Below are positions 33,441-44,734 of a stretch of 64,000 nt of DNA, piece by piece. Position numbers and translations under genes: made by a program. The stretch's first letter is position 1; each line of letters starts with the position of its first letter. Under the pieces are notes generated by a model, which was not told where the DNA came from, ran no database searches, and saw nothing but the letters and a program-made list of their open reading frames with translations. The stretch spans positions 85,001-149,000 of the forward strand of contig JAMFTG010000058.1 in NCBI GenBank assembly GCA_023974075.1. Reading direction: 5' to 3'. The DNA comes from Chaenocephalus aceratus. Taxonomy: Eukaryota > Chordata > Actinopteri > Perciformes > Channichthyidae.

Positions 33441-35329
33441 ATACGGCTGCTGCCTTCCTCGTCCTCTTAACTGTGTTTAATGTGTGTTGCATGTAAATGA
33501 GCAGTGCGATTGCCCTGTCGTGATTGGCTGCCATCTCCTGGTCCGCCCCTGAAGATTGTGATTGGAGCACGCCGTGTCCGACGCACTCCAACGCAGCGTA
33601 CAGCCGGCGCGCACCTGCTGGAGACGACTACAAAGCCTGGGGACAGACGCCTCTCTGGAGGCTCTGTTGAGTGAACAGACGCCTCTCACTACTTGCTCTT
33701 CGGTCTGTGGTTAAATGGTGTGTGGTCTGTGTTTTGTAGTGTGATATGATTAGATGTGACTGTGATTAGAGTATCTGAGTCTCTAAGTTGACGGTAGTTG
33801 TTTAGTTTAGCGGTGTTTTTTTTACAGCCTCCTTTTCTTTAGTTACTATGGAGTCGACTTGGGTCAATATTCTAGCACGCAAAACAAGCTACTCACGAGC
33901 GGAAAATGTGCTTTTACAACGCGCATGAAATGACCCTCGCGCGCAGAACCCCGCGAGCGGGTATGCCAAGAGCCGAGGAGTGAGAGCTGCAAGGTCAGTT
34001 GGAATGGTAAAGTTGTCCATAAAAAAACATTATATTCGTAAAGTGTACAGCTATATATATTATATTAATTAATTTTATATAAAACAATATATTTTTGAGT
34101 GGGCTGTATCTGTCGAAAACTGCTACTATACTGTTGCTGTACGCACCTCCCTTACGAAATGAACTACAAATGAACTATTACTATAGTATACTATAACAGT
34201 TGTATAGTGTCCTATAGTAAGTTTGTAGTTTCTGTAGTATTTTTCAGCAGCTATTGTACTACTATAGTTTTTTTCTGTAGTGCCATTTTATTAGCTACTA
34301 GTAGCCCTATAATATTTCAATATACTCTGTATCTAGATCTTTGTAGTATTCCTATATTTTATTTTAAATAGTATAATACATAGTGTTTCTGTAGTTGTTT
34401 TTTAAACCACACTATCGAACACTCCTAATAGCATGATATTGTCATAGTGAATGCATATTATTCTTACTAGTGTTTTTGTAAAAGTATTACTATGTTTTTG
34501 TTGGTGTTTCTGTATTAAGACTATATTATTTTAAATAGTACTACTATAGTAATATATGGTGTTTCTGTAGTTGATTTTGAACACACTATAGAACACTCAT
34601 AGTAATAGTATGATTGTCAAAATGAATGCATATTATTACTATAGTGTTTGTAAAAGTATTGCACTCCTAGAATTAATGTCATTTTTTTATATCAAATGAA
34701 TTGATATATATATTAGCTGTACACTTTACGAATATAATAGTTTTTTATGGACAACTTTACCATTCAATCTCGTCCAACTGATCTTGCAGCTGTCACTCCT
34801 CGGCTCTTGGTAGTTCAGGCATTTATCAAACCTGGCAACTCCGGGCTCCTGGCAGCTGTCAATCAAAGTCCAGTGGCTCCGCCCCAAAGTGTCAGAAACT
34901 TTTCACGCGCGCGTAGACAGACTCCGTGAGCGAGTGAGGCTGACACTCCCGCGTGGGAGCAAGAGGGCTGTCTCTCTCACGAGCGCATAGCCGCTCGCGG
35001 GGGTTTAATCTGCGCGCAAGGGTCATTTCATGCGCGTGTAAAAGCACATTTTCCGCTTGTGAGTAGCTTGTTTTACGCGCTAGAATATTGACCCAAATCT
35101 GACTCCATAGTTAGTACCACTTTGACAGTGAGGGTTTTAGTTACTATATCTATTTCTTTGTATGTAAACAGGCTCCCTTTTTAGAGTCCTCCCTTTGTTT
35201 GGGTGTTTATGTAAACTTGCGCCCTTGTGGCCATTTTGTTTCACCCTGGTCTAATAAAGCCATTTATAATTATTACCAATTCCAATCTGGTGTATGTTGC
35301 TCTCCTCTTCCCCTAGTCGGGACGTAACA
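33441..35329 (+). mobile_element. Second LTR of the TGTTACG family, enlarged by a nested element
   Basis: The start (ATACGGCTGCTGCCTTCC) and end (GGGACGTAACA) align with the 21991-22636 LTR read on its own strand. AACTG flanks it (33436-33440 and 35330-35334). The first two or three bases of the canonical TGTTACGG are altered. The extra length is a 1.27-kb inverted-repeat element. It interrupts a LINE endonuclease. Confidence 0.82.
33845..35111. mobile_element. DNA element with very long inverted repeats
   Basis: The ends are ACTATGGAGTC...TTGGGTCAATATTCTAGC and its reverse complement. Inverted similarity continues through 'caaaacaagctactcac' to an inner pair (TTGTCCATAAAAAAACATTATATTCG at ~34012 and its mirror at ~34745). 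The centre (34130-34640) is rich in ACTATAGTA-type words. There is no transposase. The target duplication is ambiguous (TTAGT-like on both sides). Confidence 0.8.
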
Positions 35330-35334
35330 AACTG

Positions 35335-35720
35335 TTTGGTTCATACATGTGAATGGTTTGTTTTGAATAACTCCACTGGAGGAAGTGACCATTATCCAGT
35401 GCTTCCTAAAATGAATAATAATGTATATATGCAGGAAGGAGGTGTGATAACCAGGTGGTGCTTTGCTAAAGCTGATTGGGGGAATGTAGGATATGGTGTG
35501 AGGAGTCGGTACACCTGCTAACATCAGAGGGAAGCATAGAGGTCATTACAAGCCACATAACGCAACATATACCAAATGCAGCAGAGAACAGTATACCCAA
35601 AGCAACAACCAAGGGTAGGGAGAAAGTGGTGCCATGGTGGAATGAGGAATGCAGCAGGGCTACTAAAGAGCGAAACGATGCACTTAGAGAATTAAAGAAA
35701 CATGACACCAAATAATGTTA
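35335..35720 (+). pseudogene. I/Nimb-like LINE endonuclease end and linker
   Basis: The frame gives GGSDHYPVL (endonuclease C-terminal Ser-Asp-His), ITRWCFAKADW, and then REKVVPWWNEECSRATKERN, a linker typical of I/jockey-type LINEs. It joins 33060-33435 across the LTR and ends where a hAT begins at 35726. Confidence 0.75.
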
Positions 35721-35725
35721 TAGAG

Positions 35726-36982
35726 CAGGGGTACTCGAATACAAATCTTAAAGGTCCAAAATAAATGTTTCAATAAGACAAAGGTCCGTTTATTACGGTC
35801 ATTCAAACTTTTAAACAATTGCAACAAGATTCTTAACACGAGGTTGCAAAAACAAAAATAATCTGTATGCAGCCGTTTTCATTGTTATTGTGTCTGTGCC
35901 TGACCCCTCAGAGTCGCAGTGTAAGAGCTGCACAGTTATGAATAAAGGCAGCTGCACTCTTTTTCATTCAGCATTCCCATTAGTGCTTTATAAATGTCTT
36001 CCCCCTTGTGTGTCCACTGAGGTTCGTCAGGCCCAACACATCTTCAACAAACTCCCCCTTTGCCTCATCATAAAAACTCACAAACACCAGCAACTGAGCA
36101 TTGCCAGTGGTGTCAGTGGACTCACCCACAGCTAAGGAAATGCACTGTGCATTTTTTATTCCATCACAAAGCTGATTAATCAAATCACCAGCCAGTGTTT
36201 ATGTTCTTCTGGTTGCTGTGGAATCTGAGAGGGGATTTGCTTGATCTGACCTGTTATTTCCTCTTTGTGTTTGCCTTCAACCTGGCCTCCATCACTTCAG
36301 GCATGCATTCTTTATACTCAGTTATTATCCAGTGGATAGTCCTTACCTACTAACCTAGTTAAATCAAAGTGGTTACTTTTTTTTGTCTGGGCAGTGTAGT
36401 TTTACACACCGTCTTATTTGACTTTCTCAGGACTTAACTGTTTTTTGGGGGCAGACCCCCTCAAAGAAAAAAAAATATTTACACACGTAAGGTCATCATC
36501 TTAATAGTTGTGTATGCTCATCCGTGAGCAGAGCTTCAAGTTGACGTGTATCACAGCTGAATGTGGCGATTTACCATTTTGTTCAGCAAAACGCCTCACA
36601 AACGTATTAAGATCAACAGCTTTAGTGCCTCATAGCTTCAGTGCTTGGGTCCGAATGCTTCTCGTTTTGCGCCGTCCGGTTCAAATGAAATCGCCGCCAA
36701 TCATATGTCCACGCTCGCGCCAGGACCGGGGGAGGGGTTACATGACGTGCATCTTGTGCTGCATTCACTTGCACTCGGACATTAGAGACTTTCTCTCATA
36801 AATGTCCGATGAGCGCTGTTTGCAGTCTATGGACATAGCGGATCATTTTGACTCGTTGCGTTGTGGCGATGTCTCGCAGATAACACAGATAATACATATG
36901 AAAAGTATAATTTGCTCAGAGTCCAGAGACAGTTGTGGTTCGGTCCGGATCCGGACCAGAGTCCGTACTTTGAGGATGCCTG
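35726..36982 (-). mobile_element. hAT (Charlie-like) element with transposase remnant
   Basis: The ends are CAGGGGTACTCGAATAC and, reversed, CAGGCATCCTCAAAGTAC. The flanking octamers (TTATAGAG and GTCTATAT) do not match, which suggests the neighbouring inverted duplication changed one side. Confidence 0.7.
35980..36183 (-). pseudogene. hAT transposase catalytic-region fragment
   Basis: The frame reads AVGESTDTTGNAQLLVFVSF then YDEAKGEFVEDVLGL. The D-E-S-T-D motif (here with Asp to Gly in the first position) contains the first catalytic Asp of hAT transposases and their domesticated relatives (ZBED5/FAM200/SCAND3 type). The Asp-to-Gly change would affect catalysis. Flanking regions are too decayed to read. 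Confidence 0.75.
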
Positions 36983-37170
36983 GTCTATATCATCAGGAGA
37001 TTGCACCTCCCTATATGCCACACCATCTTTGAGAAATGGCTGCAGGATCTCAGGTCTGCAAAGTGGACAGGTAGACGAGAAAGGCTTTTTTGAGTCTCAG
37101 AGACCAAGGTCCTGTACAATTAGCATACATTGACTGCACGACTTCAGGTCTGCGATGTGGACAGTACACC
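36983..37170 (-). repeat. Inner end of arm 2 (mirror of 33017-33220)
   Basis: The reverse complement matches 33017-33220, including 'tgcagacctgagatcctgcag' and 'gtcctgtaca'. It places the arm-2 inner boundary here, with ~2.7 kb of unrelated sequence (37171-39850) between it and the rest of the arm. Confidence 0.75.
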
Positions 37171-38247
37171 TTGTAAGAGTCGGTGAGGTCCTGATAATTT
37201 ATTCCGGGAAATTACTGAGCTACTAATTGACCTGACCGAAGTTATTGAGTCTATGTAAGTTTACTGCTGGGCTCAGATCCACCAAGGTCAGCAAGATCTC
37301 ACCTCTATTAACTCCCCGAAGAACCAGGTTCAATTAACTGCTGTTTCAATTCAGACAACTCTCTTAAATCTGTTTAAGCGATCCCGAAGGATTTTTCTAT
37401 CAGTAAATGAGGTGTGGCCCTACCTAAGTGTGAGTGTGGCAGGGTGAAATCTTACCTTTGAAGCAGGAGAGGAGAGCGCTGATGTCTTTTAAGTTGTCCC
37501 AATCCAAAAGGTGGGATCAGTTTATTTGAAGAAAAATAGGTCTAAACTAATACAGGGTTTTTACCTTCTCTCTTTACAACATTATAATCATACTAAACAA
37601 AATGATGCTGTGATCATGTTCAAATATGAAACTTTAATTCACAGTCTTACATTTATTACTAAAATTGTAATTTAAACTGTGATTTTTAAGTTGAGGCATT
37701 TCCTCATAAATGACCAGTGATAATAAAAAGCACATTCAAACTTTCATTTTCACCCACTCAATTTCATACCTTTTTTCCGACACAGACGGCGGGAATAACA
37801 TTCAAAAACCCATTCCTATCCGCATGAATTCAGAGGAAGATTCCTCACAGGTGGCGGGTACTAATACTCAAACACATCTCCCATCAAATCATTCCACTCA
37901 GCAAACAAAGAAATTCACTCCGCATTCAACCAAGAAATTTGAGAGCTATTAACCCAGCTCTGAGGGACAGAGCCTACCGGGAGAGAGTATACCAGGGGAA
38001 CCCCCCTCTCTCTCTCCCAAAAAAAACAGTCTCTTTATGCTCAAAAAACCAGATAGAAAACCCCAAAAACACCTCCTCCATACCCAACCAATGAAAAAAA
38101 CTGGGCATGGCCACTGATGTACAGGACTGGATATATTCTATTGGCTATGGCATAAGACACACCTTCCCATGTTTGTGTAAAAAACGACATGACTAGACAT
38201 ATTCTATGGCTGACAACCACCTTTTTGAGGCCTCAATGCATTTCTCC
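37171..38247. other. Unassigned sequence present only in arm 2
   Basis: No supported gene. The 80-residue frame at 37710-37952 is polar with no recognisable domain. A/T runs and a poly-T (38328-38341, just downstream) are the only visible features. Confidence 0.4.
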
Positions 38248-38499
38248 TTAAAAGGAATGGTATGCTCATGACACTCATTTTTTAAAAATTATCATCCGAT
38301 AAAACAGACCAGTCTCTGCCAGTCTCTCTTTTTTTTTTTTTAATCCGATGACATTATCAGTGATTTTAAACTGATTATATACCGAAATAACATCAACACT
38401 GTGGGCGCCGCCATTTCCCGGACGTGACGTAATCCATGCGTTTGGTTTTCGAAGACACGTTGATCTCCATGTTATTTACTGTAGTTTCTCTCTTCAAAT

Positions 38500-38836
38500 A
38501 TGCCTCACTATCGCGAAATATTGCCATAATTCGGATAGGAACAATCCACGGAATGCTCGGTTCCATCTGTTGCCAAAGGGTAAGCATAAGAAGTACATTC
38601 GGAGGCAGTGGCTAGCGAAATGCAGCGAACATTTCACATTTCCGGACGACTACTCTGAGAGTATGATCAAACATAACATGGGATTTAAAGAACAACCATT
38701 ACTCAATGGAGATGCAGTACCATCGGTCTTTCTGGTGTCATCACCGACCAGGACACCAGTTCGGCCAGTAGAGAAATCGCCCTCTGCAAGTGTGAAGCGA
38801 CGGAGGAGCAGAAGTAGTGCTCGGAGTAAGAATAAG
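38500..38836 (+). pseudogene. Degraded THAP exon with splice donor
   Basis: An ATG at 38500 starts MPHYRE. After a frameshift the frame from ~38530 reads NARFHLLPKGKHKK, RRQWLAKCSEHF, then LLNGDAVPSVF. These correspond to the LP, W, CS-HF and AVPS(I/V)F positions of a THAP finger, but the first Cys pair is lost. A Lys/Arg/Ser-rich tail follows and the exon ends at a GTATGT donor (38837). Confidence 0.7.
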
Positions 38837-39131
38837 GTATGTTATAGCGCATTTCCATTGCAGCGGCTAGCCCCGTTTTAACGTCCTTTAGCGTCCAGGC
38901 CAGGACAGTTTTTGGTGGCCTTTCCATATAGCGTAGTACCGGCTAGTGTGTATTTTCCCCCAGTTTTTACCGGCCCCATAAAATCGTGATTCTATGGCCA
39001 GGGACAACGAAGCTGAGTATGCTAAACTAGAGAGGGAATCGCTAGCAAGGGTGGTACTACATGCATACATATAGTATCTTATATCATCTTCCCATTATAC
39101 ACACATGCATTTCCAAACATTTGGACTACCT

Positions 39132-39335
39132 ATGTTGCAAATGTATTATCTTTTCAATTTACACACGGCATCTATTGCACGTCTGTCCGTCCTGGGAGAG
39201 GGATCCCTCCTCTGTTGCTCTCCCTGAGGTTTCTCCCATGTTCCCTTTAAACTGGGGGTTTTCTTCGGAAGTTTTTCCTTGTACGATGTGAGGGTCTAAG
39301 GACAGAGGGTGTCGTATTGTCATACTGATATGTAT
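39132..39335 (+). mobile_element. Teleost LINE/SINE 3' end, second copy
   Basis: Same sequence as 31490-31700 ('gggagagggatccctcctctg...gtctaaggacagaggg'), truncated before the ATTG tail. Confidence 0.65.
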
Positions 39336-39654
39336 GGCTGAATTCCCCCATCCAATCTCTTCACATTGGTCAAAACTTGTTCCTCTGCTGACGAGTCCGA
39401 ACTGAAATACTCCACCATGTTTCCGTGTGTTGACAAAGTGAACGCATGGATGACGTCACGACCATCACGTGACTACTGAAAATGGCAAACATGGCGGCGG
39501 CCAGACGGAATATACAGGTCTTGATAAAAAAGAGCTATAAAATCATTATTTACCGGGGAATATCGCTGATTTCTTCAGGGTATGGTTTAAACATAACGTT
39601 TCACTAAATACTGAAGTTTTGATTAATTATCTAATGAGTGGACCATTCCTTTAA

Positions 39655-40734
39655 GTCCAGAGCCCCCCTCCCTGCTGTGAGAGGAGAGGGAAGAAACTGC
39701 CTACTCCCTTATCACTGACACCCATAAATCATTATAGGTCTTACACTCAACTTAACAAACCACTTGTGTTTTGTTTATACTGTAAATATAGAAAAACCTA
39801 AAATATGAAGCAATTTCATTGTGGGTTATAACTAAGTATTCAACATACCATGAAGATCTCAACAACCTAAAATACATCACAACACAACCTGGGGTATTTG
39901 AAGATAAGGGAATGACATGTTTATAATATGCTGCAAAACACAACAAATATGCAGGGTTACAAGTCTGTTTCTAAGGCCATTTTATTTGTGGTAGTCTGAT
40001 CATTTCAACAAGAGAATAGAATCAAACTGAAAACATCGTAAATATGTTCCAGATACATGAAGTATGTGAACAGTGAAACTCGCTCATGGACTTTAAGGTG
40101 AATACTTTAAGAAAACATTTTCCCACACTCTTTGTAGGAGCCATTTTTTGGGTGTTGTTGGTGTCTCAGTTTTACTTATTTATATGTAGTGCAATATTAT
40201 TTTGGAACACTTGGTGGGGTGTATAAAAGGGGTCATAGGTGACAGGAGAGGACACAGGAGGAAGAGCATACCGATTCTACCAGACGGCCAGCCAGCCCCA
40301 GCAGATGCTCATACTACAACTATTGACACCTTGTACTTAAACCTTGGTATGTAAAGCAATAAAACATCATTCTAAAACTGCAGCAAAAGACCGGAACTTC
40401 ATATGTTTGTGTCTGCGTCAGGATCACTCTAAACCCTCCTGTGAAGTAATGGCAAAAAGATATAGGACACTGGAACATTTAAACTGCCATTACATTAAGT
40501 AGAATCGTACTCTGAGTGAAACTGGACAATAAGAAACATATCGCATTGGATTAAGGATCGTTGTCACCGGACAAACAATTGGATTACTTCACAACCGACA
40601 CTGTCATCCCGGATCAGCTGGAAAACACGCCACAATCAGCTGGAGATTGTCACCACCTGCGCTCATCAAGACGCGAAAGGAGGGCCCGAGAGCCAAGGCT
40701 GGGAAAGCGGCCGGGTATGAGCAGCATTAAAACT
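39655..40734 (+). other. Arm-2 block with LTR-like promoter and polyA signals
   Basis: The mirror of 31980-33017. TATAAAAG at 40211-40218 lies ~145 bp upstream of AATAAA (40358-40363), the spacing of an LTR U3-R junction. An 84-residue frame follows at 40561-40815 with no recognisable domain, though it is basic and could be the start of a gag-like protein. LTR ends were not fixed. Confidence 0.45.
40211..40218 (+). promoter_or_regulatory. TATA box candidate (TATAAAAG)
   Basis: A consensus TATA element followed by GGGG. The same element occurs reversed at 32651-32659 in the other arm. No downstream transcript is known from sequence alone. Confidence 0.45.
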
Positions 40735-41142
40735 GGATCGTATATTGGAATCATCAAGGGTGAAGCGAAAGAACGAGCAAGACCCATTGCTGGTATGATA
40801 ACAACCTGGTACTAAGCACACAGGCATCTTGTTAAAGTTATCTGATCTTAGCTATCTCTTAGTGGAGGAAAACAATTGTAACATCACTTGCGCGACTCTG
40901 GGATTAGTAGTTGCGTATTTTTCATAGTCTTATATTTCAACAGTTTTACGACAAATTGTGACTTTTTTGACATGGAAATTATTTTTAAAGATTGACAAAC
41001 ATCATATGTGTAACTCATGGCACAATTCAAACGGGATCGAAAGATCAGTTTTCTCTTTCCATTGACTTAAATACATTATTTTTCCGAAATAAGGTCCCAT
41101 GGAGCGGAAGTAGATGGGCGTGACTTCGCCACTCTATAGATG
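40735..41142 (-). mobile_element. THAP-bearing transposon remnant, arm 2
   Basis: One inverted-repeat end (40985-41142) and the THAP start (MPVCLVPGCYHTSNG from 40827 down) remain. The right half is missing and the frame runs into unrelated sequence after FRF. Confidence 0.65.
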
Positions 41143-41213
41143 GGAATTGTTTATTGTAAACTGTGAAAAAAACAAAATGCTTAATTGCGGCTCCTACACT
41201 CTTAAAACCACTA

Positions 41214-42075
<862 letters not shown>

Positions 42076-42149
42076 CTAGAACAGACGGACAGAGAAAGAG
42101 AGAAAGTCAATCTAAAAAGCATAAATACACAATTTATTTTCAATAAAAT

Positions 42150-42497
42150 AATTTTCTAAATCCATAAAAGCATTTCAATTAATATTGGGAGTCATATCGT
42201 TACTTGTTGAGAATGTGGCCGTGTAATAATGCGGGATAATGTGCAGCGACGCGATCATTATAAATAACACCTTCATGCCGATCTAGATCCCTCCGCTCCG
42301 CTTACTGACGTCAGTAAAGTGTTCAAGTCTGGATCAGTCTGTATCAGATCCGTTGCAGCCCCTTTTTTAGAGATTTGGGTATGGAGGAAAATAGAGAGGG
42401 TTGTGTTTTCTGACACTTGGTGAGTTCCCTGGAACACCGGGAACACATTCATGTATAAAAGACGTACGAAAGTGCCATTTTGCATGATAGGTCCCCT
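42150..42497 (+). mobile_element. TTAA-element fragment, arm 2
   Basis: The interior matches 28545-28790 in the same + orientation, and it ends GCATGATAGGTCCCCTTTAA. Only the right end survives. Confidence 0.75.
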
Positions 42498-42574
42498 TTA
42501 ATATAAACCTTGAGTTAACAAAATACTACTTATCAACTGTTTTTGTTTATTATATTTAATACAGCAATATTCTA

Positions 42575-42752
42575 ACCAAAGTGACTCGAGTCACATGACT
42601 AATTTTTGACTTGAGACTTGCTTGACTAACATTGATAAAAGACTTGACTTGACTTGGTATTCATGACTGAGACTTATGCTTGAGACAGATGACTCGAAAG
42701 GACTTTACTTTTTAAAATAAAATATTTGCATTTGTTTTTGTATGTACGAAGC
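42575..42752. mobile_element. CAGAGGTGGG hAT-type element, arm 2, first part
   Basis: Reversed match to 26935-27095 ('gactcgagtcacatgac', 'acttgagacttgcttgac') without the CAGAGGTGGG terminus. It is split by the Charlie-like hAT at 42761. Confidence 0.7.
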
Positions 42753-42760
42753 CCTAGAGC

Positions 42761-44018
42761 AGTGGTTCCCAAACTTTTTGTGCCCAAGGCACACCAAAGG
42801 ACAAGTAAAAAATCTCAAGGCACACCTATTGTGCAAAATAGCCCTTAGAAACACGTGTTATCACTCATATCATGTAAAATATCTGTACATGTGCATAATT
42901 ATTTACTAATGCCAAATAAAATGTGACAAAGACAACTATATTACTCATGAAATATTTATTAAAGAAATATTTCAGAAATTAATTTGAAACTGTATCAAAA
43001 TTAGGCTTCATCAAAGCAGCAACACACTCATTTAAACCAGACGGGTCACAAAATAAAAAATGAGGCAAAGGAAACTCAGCAGAAATTCAGCACAGAGAAC
43101 AGTCAATGCAAGGAAGCTGCATTGTCCATGGTCCTGAACTACAAATTATAAATGTAACATTTCAGCAATCAGCATTGAAACATGTGCTATTGTAAATATT
43201 TTTGCCGACTTACAAATTAGTGAGATACATGTGCCTGTCGGGGCGCACAGAATTTTGTAATCCTTGGTGGCACTGAGGAGAAGGCCACTCGCAAGTCCTG
43301 TTCAACAGAGAGCCGTGACCTCCTGTTGTTCTTCATGTAAATCAGAGTAGAGAACGCAACTCCAGAGATGGGGTCGTTACTAAAACAATGTAATATATTA
43401 CATATTACTTAAAAGAAGTAATATATTACACTACTTCGTTACTATCTACATAAAGTAACTCATTACTTTACTCGCCAAGCACGTACGAACTGCGCATGCG
43501 TGAGTGGCAATAACTTTCCTTACCAGCAGGCGGCGGTAGTGTGTATTTGTCATACAAAACAGGCAACAACCGGAAGACAGAGAAGAAGAACTACGTGATA
43601 TAAACAAAACAACAAATAGCGTGTGCGGTAGCTTCACCTTAGCATGTGTTCTTTGCAGGTGTTTGTTGAGGTTTGACGTGGTGTTTCCAGCAGTGGATAA
43701 CAGCTTCTGACCTGGACACAGTTTGCACCTCACCGTCACATTCCTGTCTATTCCTCGGACGAACTCAAAATAATGGGCATACCTCCACCCCTCGAAAGTT
43801 ATCGCTGACTCAGCCATGTTTATGCAGCACTGCACGTGGAGATGTGGACGTGCAAGTCGCGCAGATTACGTACATATAAACCTACAAAGTACTGATATAG
43901 TAAATAAAAAAATTATTATTTCTGTGTAGTTGTATATTGCAATAATAACGTATGGTTGTCACCAAAATCCCACGGCACACCCGGACTTGCCTCACGGCAC
44001 ACCGTTTGGGAACCACTG
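42761..44018 (-). mobile_element. hAT element, 1258 bp, 8-bp duplication CCCTAGAG
   Basis: It begins CAGTGGTTCCCAAAC and ends GTTTGGGAACCACTG, with CCCTAGAG at 42753-42760 and 44019-44026. It carries a BED exon that may belong to a second hAT nested from about 43363 (CAGAGATGGGGTCGTTACT). It is absent from arm 1, so it inserted after duplication. Confidence 0.93.
43638..43814 (-). pseudogene. BED zinc-finger exon with splice donor
   Basis: From the Met at 43814 the frame reads WRYAHYFEFV, VTVRCKLCPGQKLLSTAGN and TSNLNKHLQRTH, a BED finger (W...F, Cys-x2-Cys, His-x4-His). GTGAAG follows CTAAG and is a good splice donor at 43637-43632. The BED finger binds DNA at the N-terminus of hAT transposases and ZBED proteins. 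The finger is intact; the catalytic part is absent. Confidence 0.8.
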
Positions 44019-44026
44019 CCCTAGAG

Positions 44027-44415
44027 GGCAATGAAAGAAAAAAAAGAGAGAGAAAGGAGAAAGTAGGAAGTGGAGCGCACAGGAGACAGCCGTTTCATTG
44101 TAGACTGGTTTTGTTTATGTGGGGAAATACAAAACATTATTTGAGATATATTTGAAACTCGGACTTCATTTTAGGGACATTTCGGCCAGGGGTGTAGAGT
44201 TATTTGTTCAAGCACCGGATCGGCAAAACAGGAGAGTCTGTGAACCAGTCTGCCTTGACCTATGTATTCATGTCTGACTCTCACAGTATCTGCTGCTTTC
44301 ATCGAAGAAACCCTCCTTCACTTCATGAAATCTCTGCAGCACCAGGAGGCAGTAACGTGTAACTCAGCAGAATCTGAGAAGAGCAGCAGCTGCAAAGAGC
44401 TGTGCCTTCACTGTG
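44027..44415. mobile_element. CAGAGGTGGG hAT-type element, arm 2, second part
   Basis: Reversed match to 26525-26920 of arm 1, ending at the microsatellite. Its outer terminus is missing. Confidence 0.65.
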
Positions 44416-44729
<314 letters not shown>

Positions 44730-44734
44730 CTGGC

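Larger units (their letters stand above)
38252..39650 (+). mobile_element. TTAA-type element carrying a THAP exon (Kolobok-like)
   Basis: It begins AAGGAATGGTATGCTCAT and ends, reversed, AGGAATGGTCCACTCAT, with TTAA at 38248-38251 and 39651-39654. It holds a degraded THAP exon and a LINE-type tail (39132-39335). TTAA duplication plus a THAP domain fits the Kolobok superfamily; catalytic sequence is not visible. Confidence 0.75.

Noticed and set aside
35718..36990. 8-bp target duplication for the Charlie-like hAT at 35726-36982
   Set aside because: The flanking octamers TTATAGAG and GTCTATAT do not match, so no duplication is claimed.
37710..37952. 80-residue polar frame as a gene
   Set aside because: Low-complexity composition, no domain and no paralogue in the window.
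40561..40815. Basic 84-residue frame as a gag gene
   Set aside because: No matrix, capsid or zinc-knuckle motif; the mirror region in arm 1 is not open.
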